DNA from: Segatella hominis
Lineage (GTDB): Bacteria; Bacteroidota; Bacteroidia; Bacteroidales; Bacteroidaceae
Length of the DNA stretch: 64,000 bases
Direction of reading: 5' to 3'
Assembly (NCBI RefSeq): GCF_019249725.2
Contig: NZ_CP137559.1
Location: 1 to 64,000, forward strand
The position numbers and the translations under genes are program-made. Positions 56,044 through 63,321 of this stretch are shown in pieces. Under the pieces are notes generated by a model, which saw only the letters and a list, made by a program, of their open reading frames with translations, did no database searches and was not told the origin of the DNA. Numbering within the stretch: position 1 is the first letter of the stretch; each line of letters begins with the position of its first letter.

Positions 56044-56952
56044 ATGATCATGGCAAACGACAATAATATACAGCCTGTGGCAGATGATTCACAGATAGTA
56101 CTTTATCAACCAGATGATAGCATTAGGTTGGAGGTGAAACTGGATCAAGATACGGTTTGGCTTACCCAAGCACAGATGACAGAGTTGTTTCGTACAACTC
56201 GTAACAATATAACTATGCATATTCGTAACATCTTTAAGGAGAAAGAGTTAGACGAAAAATCAGTATGTAAGGAATCCTTACATACTGCCGCAGACGGCAA
56301 AAGATATCGTACTAAAATTTATAATTTGGATGTTATAATCTCTGTAGGCTATAGAGTAAAGAGTCCAATAGGAACCCGTTTCCGTCAGTGGGCGAATGCT
56401 GTTATAAAGCAATACCTTCTCCAAGGTTATTCCGTAAATCGTCACTTGATAGCCTTACAGGAGAATATGGATAAACGTATGACCCATATTGAAGATGTCC
56501 AAGCTAAGCAGCAACAGCAGCTCGACTTCTTCATTCGAACCTCAACCCCTCCAGCAGAGATGGTCTTCTTTGAAGGAGACTTTTATACCGCACGTGTTGC
56601 GTTAGAGAACTTGATTCGTACAGCCAATCGTCGAGTAATCATCATAGATGGCTATGTTTCATCGTTAACCCTAAGTGTACTTGATGTTCGTAAGCCAAAT
56701 GTAGCAGCCACAATTTACACAGTAGGTGTAGGACAAGGAATGCAACGCTTGATGGAAGAACATGATCATCTATTCCCCGATAATCATATAGATATTAGAA
56801 AATGGCGTAACGAATCTCATGACCGCTGGCTTATCATAGATGATAGCCTCTATCACTGTGGACATTCCTTAAATGCCAATGGCGGTCACAAGATATCCGC
56901 TATAACCCTGATGGGAACAACTCCAGATGTAATCCTGTCAAAAGTCGAATAG
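56044..56952 (+). CDS. RhuM-like protein with PLD-like C-terminus
   Basis: The N-terminal half (about 20-130) matches the RhuM/virulence-protein family: RLEVKLDQDTVWLTQAQMTELF, TRNNITMHIRNIF, IYNLDVIISVGYRV and the FRQWANAVIKQYLLQGYSVN block. The C-terminal half (about 165-302) has the features of a phospholipase-D-like fragment: VFFEGDFYTARVALENLIR, VIIIDGYV and SHDRWLIIDDSLYHCGHSL, the last keeping one His-x-Arg/Lys-type motif. Such proteins are frequent in mobile and defence regions; function is unknown, DNA binding is likely. It forms the first cassette of the repeat-bounded array. Met3 is an alternative start. Confidence 0.82.
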   Translation: MIMANDNNIQPVADDSQIVLYQPDDSIRLEVKLDQDTVWLTQAQMTELFRTTRNNITMHIRNIFKEKELDEKSVCKESLHTAADGKRYRTKIYNLDVIISVGYRVKSPIGTRFRQWANAVIKQYLLQGYSVNRHLIALQENMDKRMTHIEDVQAKQQQQLDFFIRTSTPPAEMVFFEGDFYTARVALENLIRTANRRVIIIDGYVSSLTLSVLDVRKPNVAATIYTVGVGQGMQRLMEEHDHLFPDNHIDIRKWRNESHDRWLIIDDSLYHCGHSLNANGGHKISAITLMGTTPDVILSKVE

Positions 56953-56961
56953 CAACTAAGT

Positions 56962-57309
56962 CTCCCTGCGGTCCCATCCCGCATAACCAATTGTTTTAGC
57001 AAGTCTTCACCCCTGCGGGTTCATCCCCGCTAAAACAATTCTGGCGAGGGCTCTGATGCCCCCGCTTTCAGCAAAACTTTCAGCAATGCGGTCCCATCCC
57101 GCACAACCAATTGTTTTAGCAAGTCTTCCCCCTGCGGTCCCATCCCGCACAAAAAACTGGCGAGGGCTCTGATGCCCCGCCAACCTTAAAGCGTAGCGGT
57201 TAAGAGCGACAGGAGGAGCGGTTACATCCCTTGCCCTTTTGGAAAGGGCGAGGGCTTGGGAGTGGGTTAAGGACCCCCTCTTCGCAAGAGGGGGACAGGG
57301 GAGTCGAAA
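56962..57309 (+). repeat. Repeat R1, copy 2 (extended)
   Basis: This is the longest copy, with about three degenerate units of the internal repeat (TGCGGTCCCATCCCGCA) interspersed with a TTGTTTTAGCAAGTCTTC segment, then the same terminal hairpins as copy 1. Confidence 0.9.
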
Positions 57310-57431
57310 AATTTATGATAACAACAAGGATAGAACCACCATTACTGACCGGATCATTTGATACGGTCGTAACAGTAGATACAAAAGCAAGCTTGAATGA
57401 AAAAATACTTATATACCTAACCCATTGATAA

Positions 57432-57549
57432 ATAGTTTGGACGCAGTATTAGTGATATACATATAGATGGTTACAAGTGACCGCTTACATATGAAGTAAA
57501 AACTCCTCTAAAAATTTGGTAGTTTCACAGAATACCCTTATATTTGCAC
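57432..57549 (+). repeat. Repeat R2, degenerate copy carrying the cassette promoter
   Basis: Only the 3' part of R2 is recognisable. It ends with TTTG (57515-57518), 20 nt, TATATTTG (57539-57546), the same promoter found at the end of every other upstream R2 copy. Confidence 0.75.
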
Positions 57550-57573
57550 TGAATTAAAAAAATAGGAGGTTTT

Positions 57574-57741
57574 ATGGAAATATTGAATAAAGAATTTTGG
57601 GAGAAACGTGATGCTGCGATGAAAAGATTCATGGCATCAAAAGAAAGAAAAAGAAAGCGTATGGCAGAGTTAGAGCAGATGCTCCGTCAGGATTATTTAG
57701 CTCGTACAGGAGAAGAGCCAAAGTTTGTAAATGTTTGGTGA
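57574..57741 (+). CDS. Small charged protein, 55 residues (cassette small-ORF family)
   Basis: The start has a strong AGGAGG ribosome binding site 7 nt upstream and a promoter in the adjoining R2. The peptide is highly basic and helical (MKRFMASKERKRKRMAEL, then RQDYLARTGEEPK). The central part matches the 50-residue peptide encoded at 62330 (FMRRFKASMERK and RDDYRRRTGKE), so the two belong to one small family. Function unknown; it sits 16 nt before the DUF6169-like gene and could be its partner. Confidence 0.75.
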   Translation: MEILNKEFWEKRDAAMKRFMASKERKRKRMAELEQMLRQDYLARTGEEPKFVNVW

Positions 57742-57757
57742 CATGAAATAGCTTTCT

Positions 57758-58244
57758 TTGAAAACAATCAATGCCTCTTCACCGTATGATGTTATGATGG
57801 TAAATCCAAATACTTACCGTTTCGTAACAGATTATAGCGTTGAGATTGCTATTAGCTTTGATCTTGATGACTTGCTGGAGCATGGCGAGGCATACATGTT
57901 TAATATCACGAATGTGAACAAGCAACGTTCACCTCGTGATATGAAGGTGCGAGATACCGTAATTGCTATCATAGACAATTTCTTTGAGACAAACGAGTTT
58001 GCTCTCCTTTATATGTGAAACGGGCGATAGAAAGCAAGCTATGCGAAATCGCCTGTTTGATTCTTGGTTTGCTTATGCTAATGACAAAGAACAATATGTC
58101 ATTATGGTTGCTAATATCCAAGACTTAGAAGGAGTAGATAATTACGCAGCAATGATTCTAAGAAAAGATAATCCGCATTTTGTAGATTACGTGTCAGAAT
58201 TCAACAATATTGTTAATATGTTTATGTTGAAACCCGAACATTAG
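57758..58244 (+). pseudogene. DUF6169-like gene, frameshifted
   Basis: Two overlapping frames together make one protein. The first (57758-58018, TTG start) gives SPYDVMMVNPNTYRFVTDYS and RDTVIAIIDNFFETNEFALLYM; the second (in frame to 58244) gives CETGDRKQAMRNRLFDSWFAY and ends MLKPEH. Joined as FALLYICETGDRKQAMRNRLF they recreate the pattern of DUF6169 proteins (about 160 residues), which implies a one-base loss near 58010-58016. It is either a recent pseudogene, a sequencing error or a frameshifting gene. Its function is unknown; the family often stands near toxin-antitoxin genes. Confidence 0.65.
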
Positions 58245-58245
58245 C

Positions 58246-58530
58246 AAGGCGGTTCCATCCCGCACACCCTGGCGAGGGCTCTGATGCCCCGCTTTCAGCA
58301 AGGCGGTCCCATCCCGCACAACATGGCGAGACCTTTGATGCCCCGCTTTCAGCAAGGCGGTCCCATCCCGCACAAAAAACTGGCGAGGGCTCTGATGCCC
58401 CGCCAACCTTATAGCGTAGCGGTTAAGAGCGACGAGTAGGAGCGGTTACATCCCTTGCCCTTTTGGAAAGGGCGAGGGCTTGGGAGTGGGTTAAGGACCC
58501 CCTCTTCGCAAGAGGGGGACAGGGGAGTCG
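58246..58530 (+). repeat. Repeat R1, copy 3
   Basis: Three tandem internal units (GGCGGTCCCATCCCGC then GCGAGACCTTTGATGCCCC or GCGAGGGCTCTGATGCCCC, period about 54-57 bp), followed by the common 3' part. It begins right after the stop of the DUF6169-like gene and runs directly into R2. Confidence 0.92.
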
Positions 58531-58866
58531 AAAAAATACAATAATTAATAAGGAGATTACGTTATGAACATAGAAGGAAAAAAGGTAGATAAGGAAGCAG
58601 AATCATTTTGTGTGTTGTAATGTTTGGCCATAAGCCAAGCATAGGTTAATAAAACAATATTCCTCATTCGAGCGACGACAAGTGCAGAGCGATACTGCAA
58701 TGAGGAACAAAATATAACTTTTTTCAAAAAATAGAAAGGTGTAACTACTTGTAATATAGTAGAGACGCTGTATTGATGATATATGTTAATCTGGGGTAGA
58801 TTAGAGCAAGAAGCAAAATCTCTTCCAAAAATTTGGTTGTTTTATAGAAAACCCTTATATTTGCAC
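58531..58866 (+). repeat. Repeat R2, full copy upstream of the RelBE-like cassette
   Basis: Order of parts: ribosome binding site and an 18-codon remnant ORF (58564-58620, MNIEGKKVDKEAESFCVL), the 48-nt hairpin element 58660-58707 (TTCCTCATT/AATGAGGAA), and the promoter TTTG (58832-58835), 20 nt, TATATTTG (58856-58863). Confidence 0.92.
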
Positions 58867-58894
58867 CATCATTTTAATAAAAAGAAGATAGGAT

Positions 58895-59143
58895 ATGGAA
58901 CAGATATTAGTTACAATAGATGATACGCAGCCATCTGCTAGTATTCGCAATGCCATTGAGATGTTGCGTGGAGTTGTTTCTGCGTCTATAATTAAAGAAT
59001 CACCTTTGACTATAGAAGAGAAGCAGAAGGCTTATGTCAAGGAAAGCTTGTCACGGGCCTTGCAAGAGGTTAAACTTGCTAAATTGCAAGGTAAAAAGCT
59101 TCAGGATGTTGATGATTTCATTCGGGAAATGAAGGAAGCATAG
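58895..59143 (+). CDS. Antitoxin of a RelE-type module
   Basis: The 82-residue protein is mostly helical and charged, with IRNAIEMLRGVVSASII and a C-terminal LAKLQGKKLQDVDDFIREM. Its size, helical nature and position 4 nt before a RelE-like toxin gene mark it as the antitoxin, which would bind and inhibit the toxin and repress the shared promoter. The promoter comes from the R2 copy ending at 58866, leaving a leader of about 25 nt. Confidence 0.8.
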   Translation: MEQILVTIDDTQPSASIRNAIEMLRGVVSASIIKESPLTIEEKQKAYVKESLSRALQEVKLAKLQGKKLQDVDDFIREMKEA

Positions 59144-59147
59144 CCGT

Positions 59148-59480
59148 ATGGAAGTGAACATAAGCACTGGTAGTGAGTTTAAACGTCAGTTTAAACGTTT
59201 GATGAAGAAATATCACTCTTTGTTGCATGACTTTGACGTATGGAAACAAGAGCTGAAGAATAATCCGCTTGCAGGAGATGACTTAGGGGCTGGCGTTCGT
59301 AAGATACGAATGGCGATTAATTCTAAAGGCAAAGGAAAAAGTGGTGGAGCTAGAATTTTGACGTTGAATATATTGTTGGATGCAGAAACGATGGATATTA
59401 CACTCCTAACAATTTATGATAAAGGAGAAATATCCAATGTCAATGATGACTATATCAAGTTTCTGGTAGAAAACTTGTAA
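59148..59480 (+). CDS. RelE/ParE-superfamily toxin
   Basis: RelE-type toxins cut mRNA on the ribosome. The 110-residue protein has family features: FKRQFKRLMKKYHSLLHDF at the start, NPLAGDDLGAGVRKIRMAI and SKGKGKSGGARILTLNI in the middle, and a C-terminal LLTIYDKGEISNV. The pattern Lys/Arg-rich core with Gly-Gly-Ala-Arg matches a branch annotated as type II toxin in Bacteroidetes. Which target (mRNA or gyrase) it attacks cannot be told from sequence alone. Confidence 0.85.
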   Translation: MEVNISTGSEFKRQFKRLMKKYHSLLHDFDVWKQELKNNPLAGDDLGAGVRKIRMAINSKGKGKSGGARILTLNILLDAETMDITLLTIYDKGEISNVNDDYIKFLVENL

Positions 59481-59518
59481 AAACTTCTATTTCATCAATG
59501 AAGACAATACTCCCGTAA

Positions 59519-59806
59519 CAGCCCTGCGGTCCCATCCCGCATAACCACCTGGCGAGACCTTTGATGCCCCGCTTTCAGCCCTGCGGTCCCATCCCGCACA
59601 ACATGGCGAGACCTTTGATGCCCCGCTTTCAGCCCTGCGGTCCCATCCCGCATAAGAAACCTGGCGAGGGCTCTGATGCCCCGCCAACCTTATAGCGTAG
59701 CGGTTAAGAGCGACAGGAGGAGCGGTTACATCCCTTGCCCTTTTGGAAAGGGCGAGGGCTTGGGAGTGGGTTAAGGACCCCCTCTTCGCAAGAGGGGGAC
59801 AGGGGA
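59519..59806 (+). repeat. Repeat R1, copy 4
   Basis: Three tandem internal units beginning CCCTGCGGTCCCATCCCGC, then the common 3' part with both hairpins. It starts 39 nt after the RelE-like stop. Confidence 0.92.
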
Positions 59807-60148
59807 GTCGAAAAAATACAATAATTAATAAGGAGATTACGTTATGAACATAGAAGGAAAAAAGGCAGATAAGGAAGCAGAATCATTTTGTGTGTTGTAA
59901 TGTTTAGCCATAAGCCAAGCATAGGTTAATAAATACAATATTCCTCATTCGATCGACGACAAGTGCAGAGCGATACTGCAATGAGGAACAAAATATAACT
60001 TTTTTCAAAAAATAGAAAGGTGTAACTACTTGTAATATAGTGGGGACGCTGTATTGATGATATACGTTAATCTGGGGGAGATTAGAGCAAGAAGTAAAAA
60101 CTCCTCTAAAAATTTGGTAGTTTCATCAAAAACTCTTATATTTGCAGA
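59807..60148 (+). repeat. Repeat R2, full copy upstream of the VapBC-like cassette
   Basis: Same order as the previous full copy: 18-codon remnant ORF (59844-59900), 48-nt hairpin element (59941-59988) and promoter TTTG (60113-60116), 20 nt, TATATTTG (60137-60144). Confidence 0.92.
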
Positions 60149-60167
60149 CAAAAAAGGAGATACAATT

Positions 60168-60431
60168 ATGAACACAATAGCAATTGACAGCAATATATAT
60201 AAAGGTGCAGAAAGTTATGCTAAATTACATAATATTAGTGTGACAGCTGCAATAGAAAAGGCGATTTCTTTGTTTTTGCAAAAGGTACAACCTAAGCAAA
60301 AGCTATTAGAAACTGCTGAGTTTAATGATGCTTTGTCTTATGTTAAAACATTAAAGGCAAAAGGTGGCAAGCCGATACCGGCAGATGAAAATAGCTTAGA
60401 TGCGTTGGTTGATAAAAAATATGCATTATGA
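60168..60431 (+). CDS. VapB-type antitoxin
   Basis: The start at 60168 follows AAGGAGA and the R2 promoter; the frame is open further upstream but that part is repeat sequence. The 87-residue protein has an N-terminal beta-helix-helix-like start (TIAIDSNIYKGAESYAKLHN, ISVTAAIEKAISLFL), matching the first 35 residues of the protein at 61104, and a C-terminal toxin-binding tail (PIPADENSLDALVDKKYAL). It overlaps the PIN gene by 4 nt (ATGA). Confidence 0.85.
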   Translation: MNTIAIDSNIYKGAESYAKLHNISVTAAIEKAISLFLQKVQPKQKLLETAEFNDALSYVKTLKAKGGKPIPADENSLDALVDKKYAL

Positions 60432-60838
60432 GAGTTTTCATAGATACGAATATCTTAATAGATTTCGTTGTAAATCGGGAGGGCTTTTCTGAAGATGCAG
60501 ATAAACTCTTTGCCCTTGGAATAACAGGAGACATAAAGTTGATGACATCAGCTTTGTCTTATGTTACAGCCATGTATATAGCACACAAGTATGAGTATCA
60601 AGATGTAAAAGAAACTCTTCTGGCGGTGTCGAATTTTGTAGATGTTTTGGACTTGCAAGGCAATACGGTAATTGAAATGCTCTCTTCTGATTGGAAGGAT
60701 TATGAAGATGCAACTCAAAATGCCACAGCTTTGCGAGCTGCGGGAGATTGTATTGTAACTCGTAACAAGAAGGATTTTACGAATTCTTCTTTACCCGTTT
60801 ATACTCCTGCTGAGTTGTTGAATATTTTAAACCAATAA
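60428..60838 (+). CDS. PIN-domain toxin (VapC-like)
   Basis: VapC toxins are Mg2+-dependent RNases with a PIN fold, often cutting tRNA. The 136-residue protein has the acidic catalytic residues in place: Asp6 in FIDTNILIDF, Glu/Asp in KDYEDATQNATA, and Asp in AGDCIVTRNKKDF. The final SLPVYTPAELLNIL is typical. It overlaps its antitoxin gene, as usual for translational coupling. No R1 copy follows it, unlike the other cassettes. Confidence 0.93.
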   Translation: MRVFIDTNILIDFVVNREGFSEDADKLFALGITGDIKLMTSALSYVTAMYIAHKYEYQDVKETLLAVSNFVDVLDLQGNTVIEMLSSDWKDYEDATQNATALRAAGDCIVTRNKKDFTNSSLPVYTPAELLNILNQ

Positions 60839-60864
60839 AGGTGGCGTAGCTACTGCTGTCACAA

Positions 60865-61080
60865 TCCTGAATATTTCTCATTCGAGCGACGACAAGTGCA
60901 GAGCGATACTGCAATGAGGAACAAAATATAACTTTTTTCAAAAAATAGAAAGGTGTAACTACTTGTAATATCGTAGGGACGCTGTATTGGTGATATACGT
61001 TAATCTGAGGGAGATTAGAGCAAGAAGCAAAATCTCTTCCAAAAATTTGGTGGTTTCATCAAAAACCGTTATATTTGCAG
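60865..61080 (+). repeat. Repeat R2, 5'-truncated copy
   Basis: It begins near the hairpin element (60874-60921, TTTCTCATT/AATGAGGAA with one G-T wobble) without the small-ORF part, and ends in the promoter TTTG (61046-61049), 20 nt, TATATTTG (61070-61077). Confidence 0.9.
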
Positions 61081-61103
61081 CCAATAATTAGAATATTACG
61101 ATT

Positions 61104-61580
61104 ATGGCAACATTGGTACTCGATAATACATTATATCAAGGCTATGCAACAATAGCAGAGCAGAATAACATCAGTGTGACTGATGCTATGGCAGAAGCTT
61201 TGCGATTATTGAAGCAACACTTGAAAAAGAAGCCAAGTCTTTCGTTAAGACAACGACTTGAGAAGCGAATTCTTGAACTTCGAGATTTGCCAGCAAATTG
61301 GGATTACGCAGGTTCACCTTCCGTATCATCAGAAGCGTGTGATTATTCTCGGAAGGTTGTTGCTTGCTGTAGTGAATCGTTACTTCAAGGATTGGCAATA
61401 TTCCCAAATACCAATGGCTATATATTAATGCAATGGAAGACCTCCAAAGGAGATGCCTGTTTATCTATTCTTAGTGATAGGATAGTGTATGATGTCAATT
61501 ATGGAGAGATAGAGAAAGAGGGCATCCTCCAACTTTCGGAACTCCCTAAATTTTTGGAAGTCTTAAAGAACATAGCCTAA
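61104..61580 (+). CDS. VapB-like N-terminus fused to an unrecognised C-terminal domain
   Basis: The 158-residue protein starts like the VapB at 60168 (TLVLDNTLYQGYATIAEQN and ISVTDAMAEALRLLK against TIAIDSNIYKGAESYAKLHN and ISVTAAIEKAISLFL), so the first 40 residues look like an antitoxin DNA-binding part. The remainder (about 50-158) has a LRDLPANWDYAGSP motif and an alpha/beta pattern ending SELPKFLEVLKNIA; I recall similar Asn-Trp-Asp-Gly motifs in uncharacterised proteins next to a partner gene. It overlaps the next gene (TAATG), which suggests a two-gene module. Confidence 0.75.
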   Translation: MATLVLDNTLYQGYATIAEQNNISVTDAMAEALRLLKQHLKKKPSLSLRQRLEKRILELRDLPANWDYAGSPSVSSEACDYSRKVVACCSESLLQGLAIFPNTNGYILMQWKTSKGDACLSILSDRIVYDVNYGEIEKEGILQLSELPKFLEVLKNIA

Positions 61581-62041
61581 TGGAATGTGATATAACATTT
61601 GAGAAACCAGTATTGAAAGATATGGAGGAGATTGCTCGATTGTTGTCTTCTCCAGCCTTTTATGATGAAAATACCCATCAGTTAAATTTTGCGGCATTTA
61701 ATCTTCGACGTTTTACGAATGGTGAAGTAGAGTCTTATGTCTCATTGTCCAGGCTGTCTTTTATAGACCAAAAGCATTTGAATAAAAAAGGTAAGTATGT
61801 TTTTAAAAAGACAGAAAGCCATTATGTCGGATATGCTCTTTTTACTCCAAATTATTTAGCAAACTTACAAGATAGATTAAGAATATATCCTGTTAAAGCA
61901 GGTCTTAATGATCATTGTGGAATGTTTTTCTTGGGTAAGGATAAGAAGATAGTTTGTGATGACTTGACGATTCGTCCTTATACATTAAAGACATTACGTT
62001 CTCTTTGTGACTTATTGCAAGCTAATGTGGTTTTAAAATAG
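61580..62041 (+). CDS. Unknown partner protein of the VapB-like fusion
   Basis: The 153-residue protein has no family name I can give. Visible features: an N-terminal helix with EEIARLLSSPAFYDE, then NFAAFNLRRFTNGEVESYVSLSR in two pieces, and a central region with basic residues and Tyr (KYVFKKTESHYVGYALF). His and Cys occur in LNDHCGMFF. It is translationally coupled to the antitoxin-like gene, in the toxin position of the other cassettes, so a toxin role is a reasonable guess. Confidence 0.7.
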   Translation: MECDITFEKPVLKDMEEIARLLSSPAFYDENTHQLNFAAFNLRRFTNGEVESYVSLSRLSFIDQKHLNKKGKYVFKKTESHYVGYALFTPNYLANLQDRLRIYPVKAGLNDHCGMFFLGKDKKIVCDDLTIRPYTLKTLRSLCDLLQANVVLK

Positions 62042-62071
62042 GGGTAGTACCCAGCACCTTTAACAAGATAA

Positions 62072-62296
62072 TAGCAAGGCGGTCCCATCCCGCCCAACAG
62101 TTTCAGCAAGTCTTCACCCTGCGGGTTCATCCCCGCTAAAACAATCCTGGCGAGGGCTCTGATGCCCCGCCAACCTTATAGCGTAGCGGTTAATAGCGAC
62201 AGGAGGAGCGGTTACATCCCTTGCCCTTTTGGAAAGGGCGAGGGCTTGGGAGTGGGTTAAGGACCCCCTCTTCGCAAGAGGGGGACAGGGGAGTCG
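62072..62296 (+). repeat. Repeat R1, copy 5
   Basis: Starts 30 nt after the partner gene, with one and a half internal units and a TTTCAGCAAGTCTTCACCC segment as in copy 2, then the common 3' part. Confidence 0.9.
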
Positions 62297-62624
62297 AAAA
62301 AATACAATAATTAATAAGGAGATTACGTTATGAACATAGAAGAAAAAAAAGCAGATTTCATGCGTCGCTTCAAGGCTTCTATGGAGCGAAAGGCAGAATA
62401 CATAGCACAAATGGAAAAGCGAATGCGTGATGACTATCGCCGCAGAACCGGTAAGGAAGCAGAATCATTTTGTGTGTTGTAGTGTTTAGCCATAAACCAA
62501 GCATAGGTTAATAAAACAATATTCCTCATTCGAGTGACGACAAGTGCAGAGCGATACTGCAATGAGGAACAAAATATAACTTTTTTCAAAAAACTGATAG
62601 GTGTAACTACTTGTAATATAGTGG
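62297..62624 (+). repeat. Repeat R2, copy cut by the IS66 remnant
   Basis: The small ORF part is full length here (62330-62482) and the 48-nt hairpin element is at 62522-62569. R2 similarity stops near 62624, before the promoter, where the IS66-like sequence begins. Confidence 0.88.
62330..62482 (+). CDS. Small charged protein, 50 residues (cassette small-ORF family)
   Basis: The full-length form of the ORF that is only 18 codons long in the R2 copies at 58564 and 59844. Those shorter copies lack exactly 96 bp (32 codons, FMRRFKASMERK to RRRTG) and keep the same start and end. A strong ribosome binding site AAGGAG lies upstream. The peptide is helical and basic, similar in the middle to the 55-residue peptide at 57574. 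Function unknown. Confidence 0.7.
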   Translation: MNIEEKKADFMRRFKASMERKAEYIAQMEKRMRDDYRRRTGKEAESFCVL

Positions 62625-62702
62625 TGAGTAAACCACCAATACAGCGTAAGGTGGCTTGCATGAAAAATACTATTTTTGCAACCGTTTTAAAATTCACATA
62701 AA

Positions 62703-62920
62703 ATGGAAAGCAAAGAATATTTTGAAAAGGTGATGCAAGACTACAACCAGAGAACCGCAAGGGTCGTAGCTTGCGTAAGTATTGCAAAGATGAAGCAGTT
62801 GATTATGACTGGCTCATCCTGTTCATTACCATCCAAACGGCGGATGGTTTATTTGTCAAGAAGGGTGGGCTTGACTATGCCGGCATGAAGGACTTAGTGT
62901 CTAGATTGGAGGGATTATGA
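62703..62920 (+). pseudogene. IS66 orfA (TnpA-like), frameshifted
   Basis: The frame starts MESKEYFEKVMQDYNQ and then slips; the expected continuation (GRSLRKYCKDEAVDYDWL and GGLDYAGMKDLVSRLEGL) is read in another frame and ends at TGA 62918-62920. An IS66-type accessory protein of about 70 residues is implied. One indel near 62755-62765 explains the break. The stop overlaps the ATG of the next IS gene. Confidence 0.7.
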
Positions 62921-63321
62921 CAGGAGAAGAACTACATAACTTTTGTAAATTCTTGTATTCGCAGATTCAGTCCAAGGATGAGGAGATAAGCCGCCTTACC
63001 GCCAATATTAAAGAGTTGACGAATGAGGTTCGTTTGTCGCGTCTTCAACAGCAAACATACAATGATGAAAGCAAGGCGGTAAGTGCCACCCATTCTCAAA
63101 AGTTGGATGTTGTGCTTCTGCAATTACAAGAAACCAGGCAAGAGCTTACTGATACAAAGAGAAAGCTGAAAACTGCTGAGACCCTGTTGGCAGATGCCAA
63201 AAAGAAGAACCGTCAGTTGGAAGCAGAACGGGAGAAGGATGCCAAGGAGCGTAAAGACTTGGAGAATGATATCGCTCTTCTTCGTTCGGATCTTTACAGT
63301 GGAACAAAGAGCCAGCAGTAA
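62917..63321 (+). pseudogene. IS66 transposase, N-terminal part
   Basis: 134 residues: a long coiled coil (about 15-125, heptad-like with LTANIKELTNEVRLSRLQ and KDAKERKDLENDIALL), as in the leucine-zipper start of IS66 TnpC proteins. The chain stops (TAA) exactly where sequence resembling the transposase C-terminus begins in another frame, showing an internal deletion that removed the catalytic DDE part. Confidence 0.75.

Noticed and set aside
58194-58406. Open frame on the minus strand with repeated AGHQSPRQ-like peptide
   Set aside because: It is the reverse reading of the tandem units in repeat R1; a similar frame at 59487-59687 comes from another R1 copy. No ribosome binding site or promoter, and the peptide pattern simply follows the DNA repeat.
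55790-62300. CRISPR array
   Set aside because: The repeats are long, few, and separated by whole genes rather than by short uniform spacers, and no cas genes are visible.
58660-62569. True integron attC sites
   Set aside because: The hairpins are folded and recur between cassettes, but the canonical GTTRRRY core is absent and no integron integrase is in the window, so only a loose analogy is kept.
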